From Roseibium sp. (GTDB lineage: Bacteria > Pseudomonadota > Alphaproteobacteria > Rhizobiales > Stappiaceae), in the NCBI GenBank assembly GCA_017643215.1, contig JAEPNV010000001.1, positions 124,001 through 188,000 on the forward strand: 64,000 bases of DNA. The letters run 5' to 3'. The notes below the pieces were generated by a model, which was not told the DNA's origin, made no database searches, and saw only the letters and a program-made list of their open reading frames with translations. Below are positions 42,044 through 50,486 of the stretch, one piece after another (the stretch's first letter is position 1; each line of letters opens with the position of its first letter). The position numbers were made by a program, and so were the translations under genes.

Positions 42044-42625
42044 TTATGCGATCAGGTCGCCAAGCGCGGCGGCCTGCGCGCCGGTTCCGGCATAGAGCGA
42101 GCTGACGGACGCAGATTGATAGGATGCGCTCACGCCGCCGACTTCGGCTTCAATATTGGCCGCGCTGGCCGAGCGGACGGACAGGCCGGTCGCCGCATTG
42201 TAGGAGACGCGCTCAAAGGACACGAATTCCGCCGAGATGCTCTGGTCGCCGACTTCCGCCTCGATTGTCGTCGTCGTGATGGTGCCGCTTTCATAGGCGA
42301 ACGAAGACGGTCCGCCGCCGGTCTCCCCACCAAGGGCTGATTTCAGTTGCCCGGCGGTCTTTTGGTAGTCCTCGATCGTGGCAAGCGCGCCATCCTCGGC
42401 TTCGTCCTCGTCGCCGCCCTTGCCCTTTTCCACCGCCGCGCGCAAGGCGGCGATCACGACGGCATCCTCCTCGGCCTTCTTGCTGGCCGCTTCCAGGACG
42501 CTCAAGGCCGGGGCCCCGGCCGGCTCGTTTTTCGCCTTCTGGTCCGTCCCGGCGGTGCGTCCTGCACCAAAGGACGCGGTCAAGATGCTCGACGATTGGG
42601 TGGTCGTCTCGATCGAAATCTGCAT
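42044..42625 (-). CDS. Hypothetical low-complexity protein with an internal repeat
   Basis: A 193-residue protein I do not recognise, rich in Ala, Gly, Ser, Glu. A helical Lys/Glu-rich middle (AASKKAEEDAVVIAALRAAV) is followed by a C-terminal repeat in which TIEAEVGDQSISAEF recurs as NIEAEVGGVSASYQ. No signal peptide or TM segment. GGAG lies close before the ATG. The short N-terminal MQISIETTTQ and the Ser/Ala tail recall small flagellar- or surface-associated alphaproteobacterial proteins, but I cannot assign it. Single gene between the Rieske oxygenase and esterase genes. Confidence 0.65.
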   Translation of the reverse strand: MQISIETTTQSSSILTASFGAGRTAGTDQKAKNEPAGAPALSVLEAASKKAEEDAVVIAALRAAVEKGKGGDEDEAEDGALATIEDYQKTAGQLKSALGGETGGGPSSFAYESGTITTTTIEAEVGDQSISAEFVSFERVSYNAATGLSVRSASAANIEAEVGGVSASYQSASVSSLYAGTGAQAAALGDLIA

Positions 42626-42690
42626 GAGGGCGGCGCTCCTGCTTCTCGCCTGATGTGCCGAGACGGTCCGCGAAAAGCCTTAACAGCCCG

Positions 42691-43380
42691 TTAACCGTGT
42701 CCGCCGCCGCCGATCACACTCCCGTCAGCGAAACACTCGGCGAGAAACCGTCCGCCAAGCATCATGCCGCGCTCGTCGATGCCATGTCCCAGTCCGCTGA
42801 GTTCATGCGCTGAAACGCGGACCCCGGCGGTGCGCAGCGCGGTCTCGGCCGCGCCAAGATGATAGGCGGGCACCACGTCATCGGCGGCGCCGTGAACCAG
42901 CAGCACCGGGCTGGAGGTGTGGATGTGGCCCAGCGTGTCCGGTCCCGGCAAAAGGCCCGAATAGCCGAGAATGGCGGCCGGCGATTGGGCCCGGCGCAGG
43001 CCGGTGTGGAGCGCCATCATGGCGCCCTGGCTGAAACCGACCAGCGCAAGATCGGCCGCCGTTAAATCGTGGCGCGCGAGCTCCTGGTCGATAAAGGCGT
43101 CGAGCACCGGCCGGGCGGCCTCCGCGCCGAGCGTGTATTCGCGCATGTCCCGTTCGCTGAGCGCAAACCACTGCCGCCCGCCGAACGCCTCGAAGGGCAG
43201 GGATTCGGGCGCGTTGGGGGCCACAAAGGCCGCCTCCGGCAAGGTTCCGGCCCAGGCCCGGCCAAGATCGATCAGGTCGGCGCCATTGGCGCCATAGCCG
43301 TGCAGGATGATGACAAGTTGCCGGGCGCGGCCGCCCGATGCGGGGTCGAGACGGGGTCCGGTCAGGTTGGGATGAGGCAT
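42691..43380 (-). CDS. Phospholipase/carboxylesterase family alpha/beta hydrolase
   Basis: A 229-residue cytoplasmic serine hydrolase of the carboxylesterase 2 family (YpfH-like). Oxyanion HGYGANGADLIDLG, nucleophile in VGFSQGAMMAL (Ser about residue 118), catalytic Asp in HGAADDVVP and His in GLGHGIDERG. Acts on short-chain esters or thioesters; the natural substrate is unknown. It lies 15 nt downstream of the MFS transporter gene, in a likely operon with it and the radical SAM gene. Confidence 0.92.
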   Translation of the reverse strand: MPHPNLTGPRLDPASGGRARQLVIILHGYGANGADLIDLGRAWAGTLPEAAFVAPNAPESLPFEAFGGRQWFALSERDMREYTLGAEAARPVLDAFIDQELARHDLTAADLALVGFSQGAMMALHTGLRRAQSPAAILGYSGLLPGPDTLGHIHTSSPVLLVHGAADDVVPAYHLGAAETALRTAGVRVSAHELSGLGHGIDERGMMLGGRFLAECFADGSVIGGGGHG

Positions 43381-43395
43381 GGCGGGCTCCGGTCC

Positions 43396-44742
43396 TTAAA
43401 GATCACCGCCGTCAGCGCCGGCGCGGGCGGGGCGGACACCGAAAGCCTTGCCCCGCAGCGCCTTCATGCACAAGAAGATGGTTGCCACGATGAGCAGGCC
43501 CGACAGCGCAAAGGGTGCGCCGGGGAGATAAACGGGCGCATCGGCGGCGGCGAAAATCCCGAAGATCTGGGTCATGATCACCGGACTGATCATCATGGCA
43601 ATGCCGGTGATGGAGTAGATCACGCCCTGGAGTTCGCCTTGCGCATCGTCCGGAATGTGGTTGGCCATTAGGCCGGTGAAGGCCGGTTTGGCCATGGCGC
43701 CAAGGGCCGCGAACGGCATGAACGCATAGATCATCCAGCCCGCTGTCGCCACGGCCAGCGCCGCGAAGGCCACGGCGTCGGCAACCAGCCCGAAGATCAG
43801 CGTCCGGCCCGGTCCAAGTTTGGGTTCAACGACCCGGATGAGATAGCCCTGGACGAACGCGAACCCGAAGCCGACGACGGCCAACGACAGGCCAATGTCC
43901 CGGGGGCCCCATCCGACGGCCTCCCAGGTGTAATAGCTCCAGATCGCCGGGTAGACGTTTTGCGCCACCTCGAACAGGAACAGCGCAATCAAAAGCGTGC
44001 GGACCGCCGGGAAATTCGCCATCTGCCGGAGCGCGCCGAGCGGATTGGCGCGGCGCCAATCGAAGGCGCGGCGGTTCGTCTCCGACAACGTTTCGGGAAG
44101 GGCGAAATAGCCGAGCGCGAAGTTGAGGGCGGAAAGGGCGGCCGCGGCATAAAACGGGGCCCGGGGCCCGAATTCGCCGAGCAGCCCGCCGATCGCCGGT
44201 CCGACGATGAAGCCGATGCCGAACGCCGCGCCGATCAGGCCGAAATTCTTGGTCCTGTCTTCCTTGGTCGAGATATCGGCGATGAAGGCGGACGCGGTGG
44301 CGATCGTGGCGCCGGCGATGCCCGACAGGATCCGCCCGATGAACAGGACGGCCAGGCTGCCGGCAAGCGCCATGATCAGGTAATCGACGGCCAGGGCAGC
44401 CATGGAGATCAAAAGCACCGGGCGGCGTCCAAACCGGTCGGACAGGTTGCCAAGGGCCGGCCCGAACAGAAACTGCATCGCCGCGTAGACAAGGCTGAGC
44501 GCGCCGCCCCAGATCGCCGCCTGGTTCACCGGGGCACCCGTCAATTCGGTCAGCAAAGATGGCAGGACCGGCATGATGAGGCCGATCCCCATCATGTTGA
44601 TGGCCACCGTCGCGAAGATGAAGATCAGGGCTTTGGGCGGCGCGGACGGTCCGGTCACGGAAACGCTTTCGCCGGACGCTGCGCCATCGGGTTTACTCGG
44701 CCGCGACCAGGTCGGGCGCCGTCCAGGCTCCGCTTTCCACAT
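43396..44742 (-). CDS. MFS transporter, TetA-like multidrug efflux family
   Basis: A 448-residue major facilitator with 12 TM helices. Motif A is GNLSDRFGRRPVLL between TM2 and TM3, and GIGLIMPVLPSLL in TM1 is typical of the TetA(class A)-like DHA1 group, a proton-coupled drug or metabolite exporter. The ATG at 44742 has AGGTCGAAG upstream but lies 50 nt inside the preceding gene; a GTG at 44658 gives a more usual N-terminus (MTGPSAPPKAL). It is in a probable operon with the radical SAM enzyme before and the esterase after it, perhaps exporting the enzyme's product. Confidence 0.9.
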   Translation of the reverse strand: MWKAEPGRRPTWSRPSKPDGAASGESVSVTGPSAPPKALIFIFATVAINMMGIGLIMPVLPSLLTELTGAPVNQAAIWGGALSLVYAAMQFLFGPALGNLSDRFGRRPVLLISMAALAVDYLIMALAGSLAVLFIGRILSGIAGATIATASAFIADISTKEDRTKNFGLIGAAFGIGFIVGPAIGGLLGEFGPRAPFYAAAALSALNFALGYFALPETLSETNRRAFDWRRANPLGALRQMANFPAVRTLLIALFLFEVAQNVYPAIWSYYTWEAVGWGPRDIGLSLAVVGFGFAFVQGYLIRVVEPKLGPGRTLIFGLVADAVAFAALAVATAGWMIYAFMPFAALGAMAKPAFTGLMANHIPDDAQGELQGVIYSITGIAMMISPVIMTQIFGIFAAADAPVYLPGAPFALSGLLIVATIFLCMKALRGKAFGVRPARAGADGGDL

Positions 44743-46297
44743 CTTCGACCTGCCGGTCGATCTGGGTGAGCACGAAGCGGGAGAACGGACCGAGATGGAC
44801 GTAGAGCGCCATGATCATCAAGACCGGCTTGACCGCCCGGAAATTGGTCAGCGCGGTGTAAATCAGCGTCTTCCAGAACGGGCCGCGATAGGCGGTGTTC
44901 ACGAATGTCATGGCGAAGATCAGGCGGCCGAACAGTTTGAGATCATGCGTCAGCCCGGCGCCGAGCAAGGATCCGTTGGCGCCCTTCATGTTCAGCATGC
45001 GCGCGACTTTACGCACGCGGCCAAAATAGGCATCGGGCGCATACACGCGGTCGACGATCTGGCGGAAATCCTTCAGGATCACGGACCGCGGCCGTTTGGT
45101 CGTGAAATTGAGACCGGCCGTGCACTGGTCACCGTCCAGTGTGTCGGGATCGTCGGTGCCAAAATCCTCGTGCAGCCGGCCTTCGGACGCCAGCCGGCGG
45201 GTCAACTGCGTATTTGGCAGCGCGTAGAGCAGCCCGGTCATGGCCACGGGAATGGCGGCTTCCTCGATCAATTCCGTGATTTCCTCCGCGACCTGATTGC
45301 TTTCCTCGTCAAAGCCGACGATGAAGCCCGCGACGACGAAGATGCCGGCCTCATAAATCTTGTGCACGCTTTTGGCGATGTCCCGGCGGGTGTTTTGTTT
45401 CTTGCGTGTGGCGACCAGCACATCCGGATCCGGGCTTTCGATGCCGATGAAGACGGAAAAGAACCCGGCCTCCTGCATCATCTGCAAGAGCGCGGGGTCA
45501 TCGGCCAGATTGAGCGAAGCCTCCGTCGACATTTCAAACGGATAATTGCGGGCCTTCTGCCAGGCGATGAGGTCCGGCAAGAAGCCCTTCACCGCCCGTT
45601 TGTTGCCGATCAGGTTGTCGTCGACAAAGTCGACATGACCGCGATAGCCAAGCTCGTAGAGCCGGTCGAGCTCGGCAAGCATCTGGGCATTGGTCTTGGT
45701 GCGCGGCACCCGGCCGTAGAGTTCGATAATGTCGCAGAATTCGCAGGTGAACGGGCAGCCGCGGGAAAACTGCACCCCGACCTGGACATAGCTCTTGAAA
45801 TTCAGGAGATCGAACCGCGGGATCGGCGACGAGGTGACGTCGGCCTTGAATTTTTCGGCTTCGAATGTTCCAGCGCGCGCGCCGGATTCCCAGGCCTCGA
45901 TAAACGTGGACAGGATCCCTTCGGCCTCGCCCAGCACGCGGAAATCGGCCTTCATATAGACCTGCGGGCTTGACGTGAGATCCGGTCCGCCGACGGCGAC
46001 GGGAATGCCGTGGGCCTTGCAGGCATCGATGATGGCCAAGGTGTCGGATTGCTGCGGCAGCATGCCGCCGGTCATGACCAAATCCGCCATCCGGAGGTCG
46101 GCGTCCGTCAATTCTTCGGTGTTGCGATCGATGAGGCGGACATCCCAGGTGTCCGGCAGCATGGCGGCGATCGTGATGAGACCAAGCGGCGGTGCGGGAT
46201 ACTTAGCGCCGATCAGCTCACAAGTTGCGCCATAGTTCCAGAACGAACCGGAATTGAACCTGGGGTAAACAAGCAAAACACGCGTTGATGGCGCCAT
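44693..46297 (-). CDS. B12-binding domain radical SAM protein (HpnP/HpnR-like)
   Basis: A 534-residue enzyme with an N-terminal cobalamin-binding domain (about residues 5-145, LLVYPRF to VVGGPDLTS region) and a radical SAM domain with the CxxxCxxC cluster motif in SRGCPFTCEFCDI (about residues 178-190). The C-terminal DUF4070-type region ends near residue 520. Relatives include hopanoid methylases HpnP and HpnR and many uncharacterised methyltransferases. No hopanoid gene is nearby, so methylation of some other lipid or isoprenoid is open. Heads a probable operon with the MFS and esterase genes, overlapping the former. Confidence 0.93.
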   Translation of the reverse strand: MAPSTRVLLVYPRFNSGSFWNYGATCELIGAKYPAPPLGLITIAAMLPDTWDVRLIDRNTEELTDADLRMADLVMTGGMLPQQSDTLAIIDACKAHGIPVAVGGPDLTSSPQVYMKADFRVLGEAEGILSTFIEAWESGARAGTFEAEKFKADVTSSPIPRFDLLNFKSYVQVGVQFSRGCPFTCEFCDIIELYGRVPRTKTNAQMLAELDRLYELGYRGHVDFVDDNLIGNKRAVKGFLPDLIAWQKARNYPFEMSTEASLNLADDPALLQMMQEAGFFSVFIGIESPDPDVLVATRKKQNTRRDIAKSVHKIYEAGIFVVAGFIVGFDEESNQVAEEITELIEEAAIPVAMTGLLYALPNTQLTRRLASEGRLHEDFGTDDPDTLDGDQCTAGLNFTTKRPRSVILKDFRQIVDRVYAPDAYFGRVRKVARMLNMKGANGSLLGAGLTHDLKLFGRLIFAMTFVNTAYRGPFWKTLIYTALTNFRAVKPVLMIMALYVHLGPFSRFVLTQIDRQVEDVESGAWTAPDLVAAE

Positions 46298-46395
46298 GCG
46301 TTTTCCTCTGAACCGTTTTCGCCGAAATCACGGTGAGCGCGAGCCTATCAAGATTGTACCGCAACGCAAACCCACCCGGCGGCTCAACGCCGGGA

Positions 46396-46424
46396 AATAA
46401 AAAAGGGCGGTCTTTACCGCCCTT
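46396..46424 (-). terminator. Terminator after the cold-shock-like gene
   Basis: On the minus strand AAGGGCGGT/ACCGCCCTT (9 bp, 4-nt loop) is followed by TTTTTTAT. Confidence 0.85.
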
Positions 46425-46447
46425 CCGAAAAACGCATTTGGCCGCGT

Positions 46448-46648
46448 TCAGAGGATCTTCAAATCCTCGGCCATCGGGCGTCCGCGCCGCCACTCAAGGT
46501 CGTAGACGACCAATTGGCCTTCTTCCAAGTGGTCGATGCCGGACCGGTGCAGAGCTGAAATCTCGACAAGGATGTCCTCGCCGTCTTCGGGTTCGATCGA
46601 GCCGATCCCTCGGCCAACGTCGAACCACTTCACGTTTCCATGATGCAT
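46448..46648 (-). CDS. Degenerate cold-shock (CspA-like) domain protein
   Basis: A 66-residue cold-shock domain protein. The fold is evident (HGNVKWFDVGRGIGSIEPED, HRSGIDHLEEGQLVVYDLEW, RRGRPMAEDLKI), but the RNA-binding surface is altered: RNP1, normally KGFGFI, reads RGIGSI, and RNP2, normally VFVHFSA, reads ILVEISA, so the usual Phe and His residues are replaced. Single-stranded nucleic-acid binding may be weak or changed. Single gene with its own terminator. Confidence 0.88.
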   Translation of the reverse strand: MHHGNVKWFDVGRGIGSIEPEDGEDILVEISALHRSGIDHLEEGQLVVYDLEWRRGRPMAEDLKIL

Positions 46649-47102
46649 GGTTCTTTACTTTCTTTTTTTTGGTTCAAGCCTCCGGAGAAAGTTTATCTTC
46701 CGTATTCGACGGCTTGATGACAGCAATACCGTTTCAGTAGGCAAAGGTCTGTGCGGCAATGTCCGCAAACACCGTTAGTGTCCCATTTCGGACTTAACGA
46801 TTTATTTACAACGATAATGAAAAGAGCGCTGTAAAACCTGCGCGTAATGCACGGTTTTTCGATCGCGCTTTAAGGACGCGATGTTGGATAAATATTGTAA
46901 ATTTTCAAGAATACAAGGGCCGGGCGGTCGGTTCGTGGCGCAGCATTGGCGCCGAGAGATCCGTTCCCGCGCGCTCACGGCGCTGAACGGCAATCGGCAC
47001 CGATCGGGCTTCATCGCACCGTTGACGGCGTTCACATGCCGCATTCAAGCTCGCGGTGAGGGCGCGCGCGGGAATGTGTCGACCGCGCAAGGGGGCGGTG
47101 AC
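46649..47102. other. Gene-free stretch
   Basis: The left part should contain the cold-shock gene promoter and, as is usual for such genes, a long leader. The middle is AT-rich (about 46790-46910), unlike its surroundings. No gene, terminator or repeat could be supported. Confidence 0.45.
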
Positions 47103-47561
47103 TTAGCGCGCCAATTCGCCGCGGATGACATAGCGGAGCAATTCGACCACCTGTTCGGAGGTCTCGGCAACAGCCAGAGCGGCCCCGTCCACCTCCTTGA
47201 GCGGGTGCGTCAGGTCGGGGCTGTGCAGCACGATCAGCGATTTGCCAAGGGCGGAGGCGTAACCGGCATCGAAGGCCGCGTTCCACTGCTTGTACTTGTC
47301 GCCGAAGCGGACGACGACAAGGTCGGCCTTCTCGATCAAGGTGCGGGTGCGGATCGCGTTCACCTTCGAGCCCTTGTGGTCGTACCAGAATTTTTTCTCT
47401 TCGCCGCCCAGGATCGCCGCGCCGCAATCGTCGCTGGCGTCGTGATCGGTGACCGGCGCTGAAAACGTGACCGGCAGGCCGAGTTTTTCGGTTCCGTCGA
47501 TGATGCGTTCCCGCCAGTCGGTGTGGATTTCTCCTGAAAGATACACATTCCAGTCAGTCAT
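47103..47561 (-). CDS. YtoQ family protein
   Basis: A 152-residue protein matching the YtoQ family, related in fold to nucleoside 2-deoxyribosyltransferases. Signatures are WNVYLSGEIHTDWRERII, FSAPVTDHDASDDCGAAILG and KADLVVVRFGDKYKQWNAAF. The ATG at 47561 has AGGAG 8 nt before it. Function of the family is unknown; the conserved Glu/Asp suggest nucleoside or nucleotide hydrolase chemistry. Confidence 0.9.
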   Translation of the reverse strand: MTDWNVYLSGEIHTDWRERIIDGTEKLGLPVTFSAPVTDHDASDDCGAAILGGEEKKFWYDHKGSKVNAIRTRTLIEKADLVVVRFGDKYKQWNAAFDAGYASALGKSLIVLHSPDLTHPLKEVDGAALAVAETSEQVVELLRYVIRGELAR

Positions 47562-47747
47562 GGCGGTCGCTCCTAGGTCCAAGTTGGCGGCAACATGCCG
47601 GTGCCGCCCGTATGCGGCAAGGTTAAGGTCTTTCGCCCCCGATGTAGACCGTCCGCCGGTGGTCTCCGGCCCGCCAGCCGTGATGTGAGGTTGACGGCGC
47701 CGCCGATGGCCGTGTCGTTCCGGGTCGATCGACTATCCGATCGCGGG

Positions 47748-48614
47748 CTAACGCCCAACATACTCGGGCGCGAGCGCGTCAAGCGCGATCCGGTAGTTCG
47801 GATACTGAAACTGGTAGCCGAGTTCCGCTTTGACCCGCGCGTTGGAGACCCGTTTGTTTTCACCGTAAAACGACCGCGCCATCGGCGTGAGGTCGGCGTC
47901 CTCGAACGGGATTTCGGGCGGTGCGGCGACGCCCAGAAGCGAGGCGGCCAAGGTCACGACATCCTGCGGCGGTGCGGGTTCGTCGTCGGTGACGTTGAAA
48001 ATCCCGGTGCCCGGGCGGTCGATCGCCAGGGCCAGCACTCCGGCAATGTCCGCGACATGGATGCGGTTGAACACCTGGCCCGGCTTGACCAGCCGCCGCG
48101 CCCGGCCCTTTTTGAAGTTCTCGAACGTGTTGCGGCCGGGTCCGTAAATGCCCGACAGCCGGAAGATCTGAACGGCCTTGCCGGTATCATCACTGAACTC
48201 CAGCCACGCGGTTTCCGCCGCGACCCGTTGCACCGACCGCTTGGACACCGGCCGGCATGGCGTGTCTTCATCCACCCAGGCGCCATCGTGGTTCCCATAG
48301 ACGCCGACCGTCGACAGATATCCGATCCATTCAGCTTTGCTCGCCGCAAGATCGGCGCGGTGCAGGTTGAGGACCGGATCGCCGTCTTCGCCGGGCGCGA
48401 TCGAGACAAGGACGTGGGTTGCCTTGCGCAAAGCGTCGGCGATGCCGGTGCCGGGGCTGGTCCCATCAAACAGGAACGGGTGAATGCCCTCGGCCTGCAA
48501 GGCTTTGGCTTTGTCCGCCGAGCGTGTCGTGCCGCCGATCCAGTCGAACCGGTCCCGGACCGCGTCGACAAATGCCCGGGACGAATAACCGACACCAAAG
48601 ACAAACAAACGCAT
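47748..48614 (-). CDS. NAD-dependent epimerase/dehydratase-like protein (YeeZ-type SDR)
   Basis: A 288-residue Rossmann protein of the extended SDR type. Dinucleotide site MRLFVFGVGYSSRAFVD (GxGYxxR variation of GxxGxxG), STVGVYGNHDGAWVDE (Ser/Thr and Tyr), and SGIYGPGRNTFENFK follow the YeeZ/WcaG-like group. The usual YxxxK catalytic pair appears altered, so activity may be atypical. The ATG at 48614 was preferred, with AAGG 8 nt upstream. It follows the TrmH-type gene by 10 nt and is likely co-transcribed. Confidence 0.9.
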   Translation of the reverse strand: MRLFVFGVGYSSRAFVDAVRDRFDWIGGTTRSADKAKALQAEGIHPFLFDGTSPGTGIADALRKATHVLVSIAPGEDGDPVLNLHRADLAASKAEWIGYLSTVGVYGNHDGAWVDEDTPCRPVSKRSVQRVAAETAWLEFSDDTGKAVQIFRLSGIYGPGRNTFENFKKGRARRLVKPGQVFNRIHVADIAGVLALAIDRPGTGIFNVTDDEPAPPQDVVTLAASLLGVAAPPEIPFEDADLTPMARSFYGENKRVSNARVKAELGYQFQYPNYRIALDALAPEYVGR

Positions 48615-48624
48615 GGCCATCACC

Positions 48625-49464
48625 TTAAAGCGTCAAGTGCGGGCGGCGGATTTCATAAAGCGCGACGCCGGTCGCGACCGCCAGATTGAGACTGTCGGCC
48701 TGGCCGGCCTGGGGAATACGGATTAGCGGTTCACAGGCGGCGGCCGTCTCGGCGCCAAGTCCCTGCTGTTCGTTGCCCATGACAAGGAGAACCGGCTCCC
48801 GGTAGTCCGGGGTCCGATAATCCACCGCACCCTCCAGATGGGTGCCGACGACCATGCCGGGCCAGTTGCGCGCGAAGTCCAAAAACGCCTCCGGATTGGC
48901 TTTGGCGATCGGCACGTGGAACAGGGAGCCCATGGTTGCGCGGACCGTTTCCACGGCGAACGGGTCCGTGCAGTCGCCGACCAGGATCACGCCGCCGGCC
49001 CCGGCCGCATCCACCGTGCGGATGATGGTGCCCAGATTGCCAGGATCGCGCACCCGGTCGAGGGCCACCCAGACGGTTGCATCAGCGGTGCCGATGTCGG
49101 AAAGGGCCAGGGTCTTTTGCGCATAGACACCGACCACGGTCTGCGGATTGTCCTTGCGTGTCATCGCCGAAAGAATGGCGGTGCTGACCTCAAGCACCAC
49201 GGCGCCCCGGGCCTTTGCCACTGCCGCCGCCTGCTGGGCTTTCGGATTGTCGCGCGCGTCCGGTCCAAGCGCCAGATAGCGCACGGTCCAGCCGGCGTCG
49301 AGCGCGTCGGTGGCCAGTTTTAAGCCTTCGGCGACAAACAGGCCCGATTGCGTGCGGTGTTTGCGCTGCGCCACCAGCCCTTTGATTTCCTTGACGACCG
49401 GATTGGCATGGCTGGTGATCTGCTTGACTGTTCCCGCGCGCGGCGATCCGCCGGTCTGGCTCAT
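48625..49464 (-). CDS. TrmH/SpoU family RNA 2'-O-methyltransferase
   Basis: A 279-residue SPOUT methyltransferase with an N-terminal RNA-binding domain (ITSHANPVVKEIKGL and RKHRTQSGLFVAEG) and the C-terminal knot: ALDRVRDPGNLGTIIRTVDA, VRATMGSLFHVPI, LLVMGNEQQGLG and IPQAGQADSLNLAVATGVAL motifs 1-3 all intact. Methylates rRNA or tRNA ribose; the specific nucleotide is not predictable. The ATG at 49464 has GGAG just upstream. Confidence 0.95.
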   Translation of the reverse strand: MSQTGGSPRAGTVKQITSHANPVVKEIKGLVAQRKHRTQSGLFVAEGLKLATDALDAGWTVRYLALGPDARDNPKAQQAAAVAKARGAVVLEVSTAILSAMTRKDNPQTVVGVYAQKTLALSDIGTADATVWVALDRVRDPGNLGTIIRTVDAAGAGGVILVGDCTDPFAVETVRATMGSLFHVPIAKANPEAFLDFARNWPGMVVGTHLEGAVDYRTPDYREPVLLVMGNEQQGLGAETAAACEPLIRIPQAGQADSLNLAVATGVALYEIRRPHLTL

Positions 49465-49590
49465 GGGGGCTCCGGAACAAAGGATTAACCGCACCTTTGA
49501 TTGGGGTGTGCGGGGTGACTCTATCTGTCTCCCGCATAGGGCTGTGACCGGCCGCGGTCAAGCTGCGGGGCGCCAGGTCGGTCAGGCAAC

Positions 49591-50196
49591 TTACGACAGC
49601 AACCGGCCTGTGGCGATGCGGATGGACTCGTTGATGTCGACGGGAAACTCGTGCACGTCGAGCTTGCCGTCGATCGCCAGGAAGGACAGGCCGTGCACGA
49701 AGGTCCAAAGCGGAAACGCCCGGCCGACAACGGCTTCGTCCACTTCCGTCTTGCCAAGGAACTTGGCGACTTCGCCCAGAAGAATCCCGTAACAGGCACG
49801 CCCGACCTCTCTCATTTGCGCGTTTTCGGGTTTTGCGCCCATCGCGCCGAACATCAGGCGGAATGTGTGCGGTTCGCGGATCGCGAAATCGACGTAACCG
49901 CGGCCGATCGCGGAAATGGATTCAACGGTTCCGCGCGGATGGTTTTGCACCAGTGTCTCCATATCCTCCCCAAGCCGCTTCAACCCGTCGGCCGCAATCG
50001 CCGCCAAAAGATCCTGCTTGGACGAAAAATGCCGGTAGGGCGCGGCCGTGCTGACCCCGGCCAGGCGGCAGGCGTCGGACATGGAAAAACCGTCCGGCCC
50101 GTGCATCTCGATGAGGCTCCTGGCCGCGGCGATCAACTCGCCTTTCAAGTCGCCATGGTGATAGGCGGTCTTTTTGTGAACGGTCACGTCGGTCAT
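49591..50196 (-). CDS. TetR family transcriptional regulator with WHG domain
   Basis: A 201-residue TetR-type repressor. The helix-turn-helix is about residues 30-60 (FSMSDACRLAGVSTAAPYRH), and the C-terminal WHG-type ligand domain has AFPLWTFVHGLSFLAIDGKL. The ATG at 50196 fits the family start; further upstream frame is intergenic. It is divergent from the RND efflux operon; a 34-bp dyad in the intergenic region is the probable operator, so it likely represses both itself and the pump. Confidence 0.93.
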   Translation of the reverse strand: MTDVTVHKKTAYHHGDLKGELIAAARSLIEMHGPDGFSMSDACRLAGVSTAAPYRHFSSKQDLLAAIAADGLKRLGEDMETLVQNHPRGTVESISAIGRGYVDFAIREPHTFRLMFGAMGAKPENAQMREVGRACYGILLGEVAKFLGKTEVDEAVVGRAFPLWTFVHGLSFLAIDGKLDVHEFPVDINESIRIATGRLLS

Positions 50197-50333
50197 CCCG
50201 ATTGAGTTCCTTGGCGTCTTGTTGTTCTTGGATTTTCGCGCAGGTGCCGGGACCGGAATACGGGGCCGCGCCCGGCAAAGCCAACGGCCATCGTCCAAAG
50301 CTCGAAATTTTCTGCGCGTCTCCCCTTGTTAAA

Positions 50334-50367
50334 GTTAGTCATGCTAACATATGTTATCAAGACTAAC
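50334..50367. promoter_or_regulatory. 34-bp dyad operator for the TetR regulator
   Basis: A perfectly symmetric interrupted palindrome: GTTAGTC (50334-50340), 4 nt, TAACATATGTTA (50345-50356), 4 nt, GACTAAC (50361-50367). It is centred between the divergent TetR and RND genes and lies in a conspicuously AT-rich patch. A further GTTAG follows at 50371. Confidence 0.85.
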
Positions 50368-50486
50368 ATTGTTAGTTGGATTGACATGCCGGACTTCCCG
50401 CCGGAAGCGGGGATCAGGGCCTTGGCGCGGCGCCCGGTGGCGGCCGCCAAAATCGACAGCGGCAGCGTAACTTGGAGCCAGTCGTC

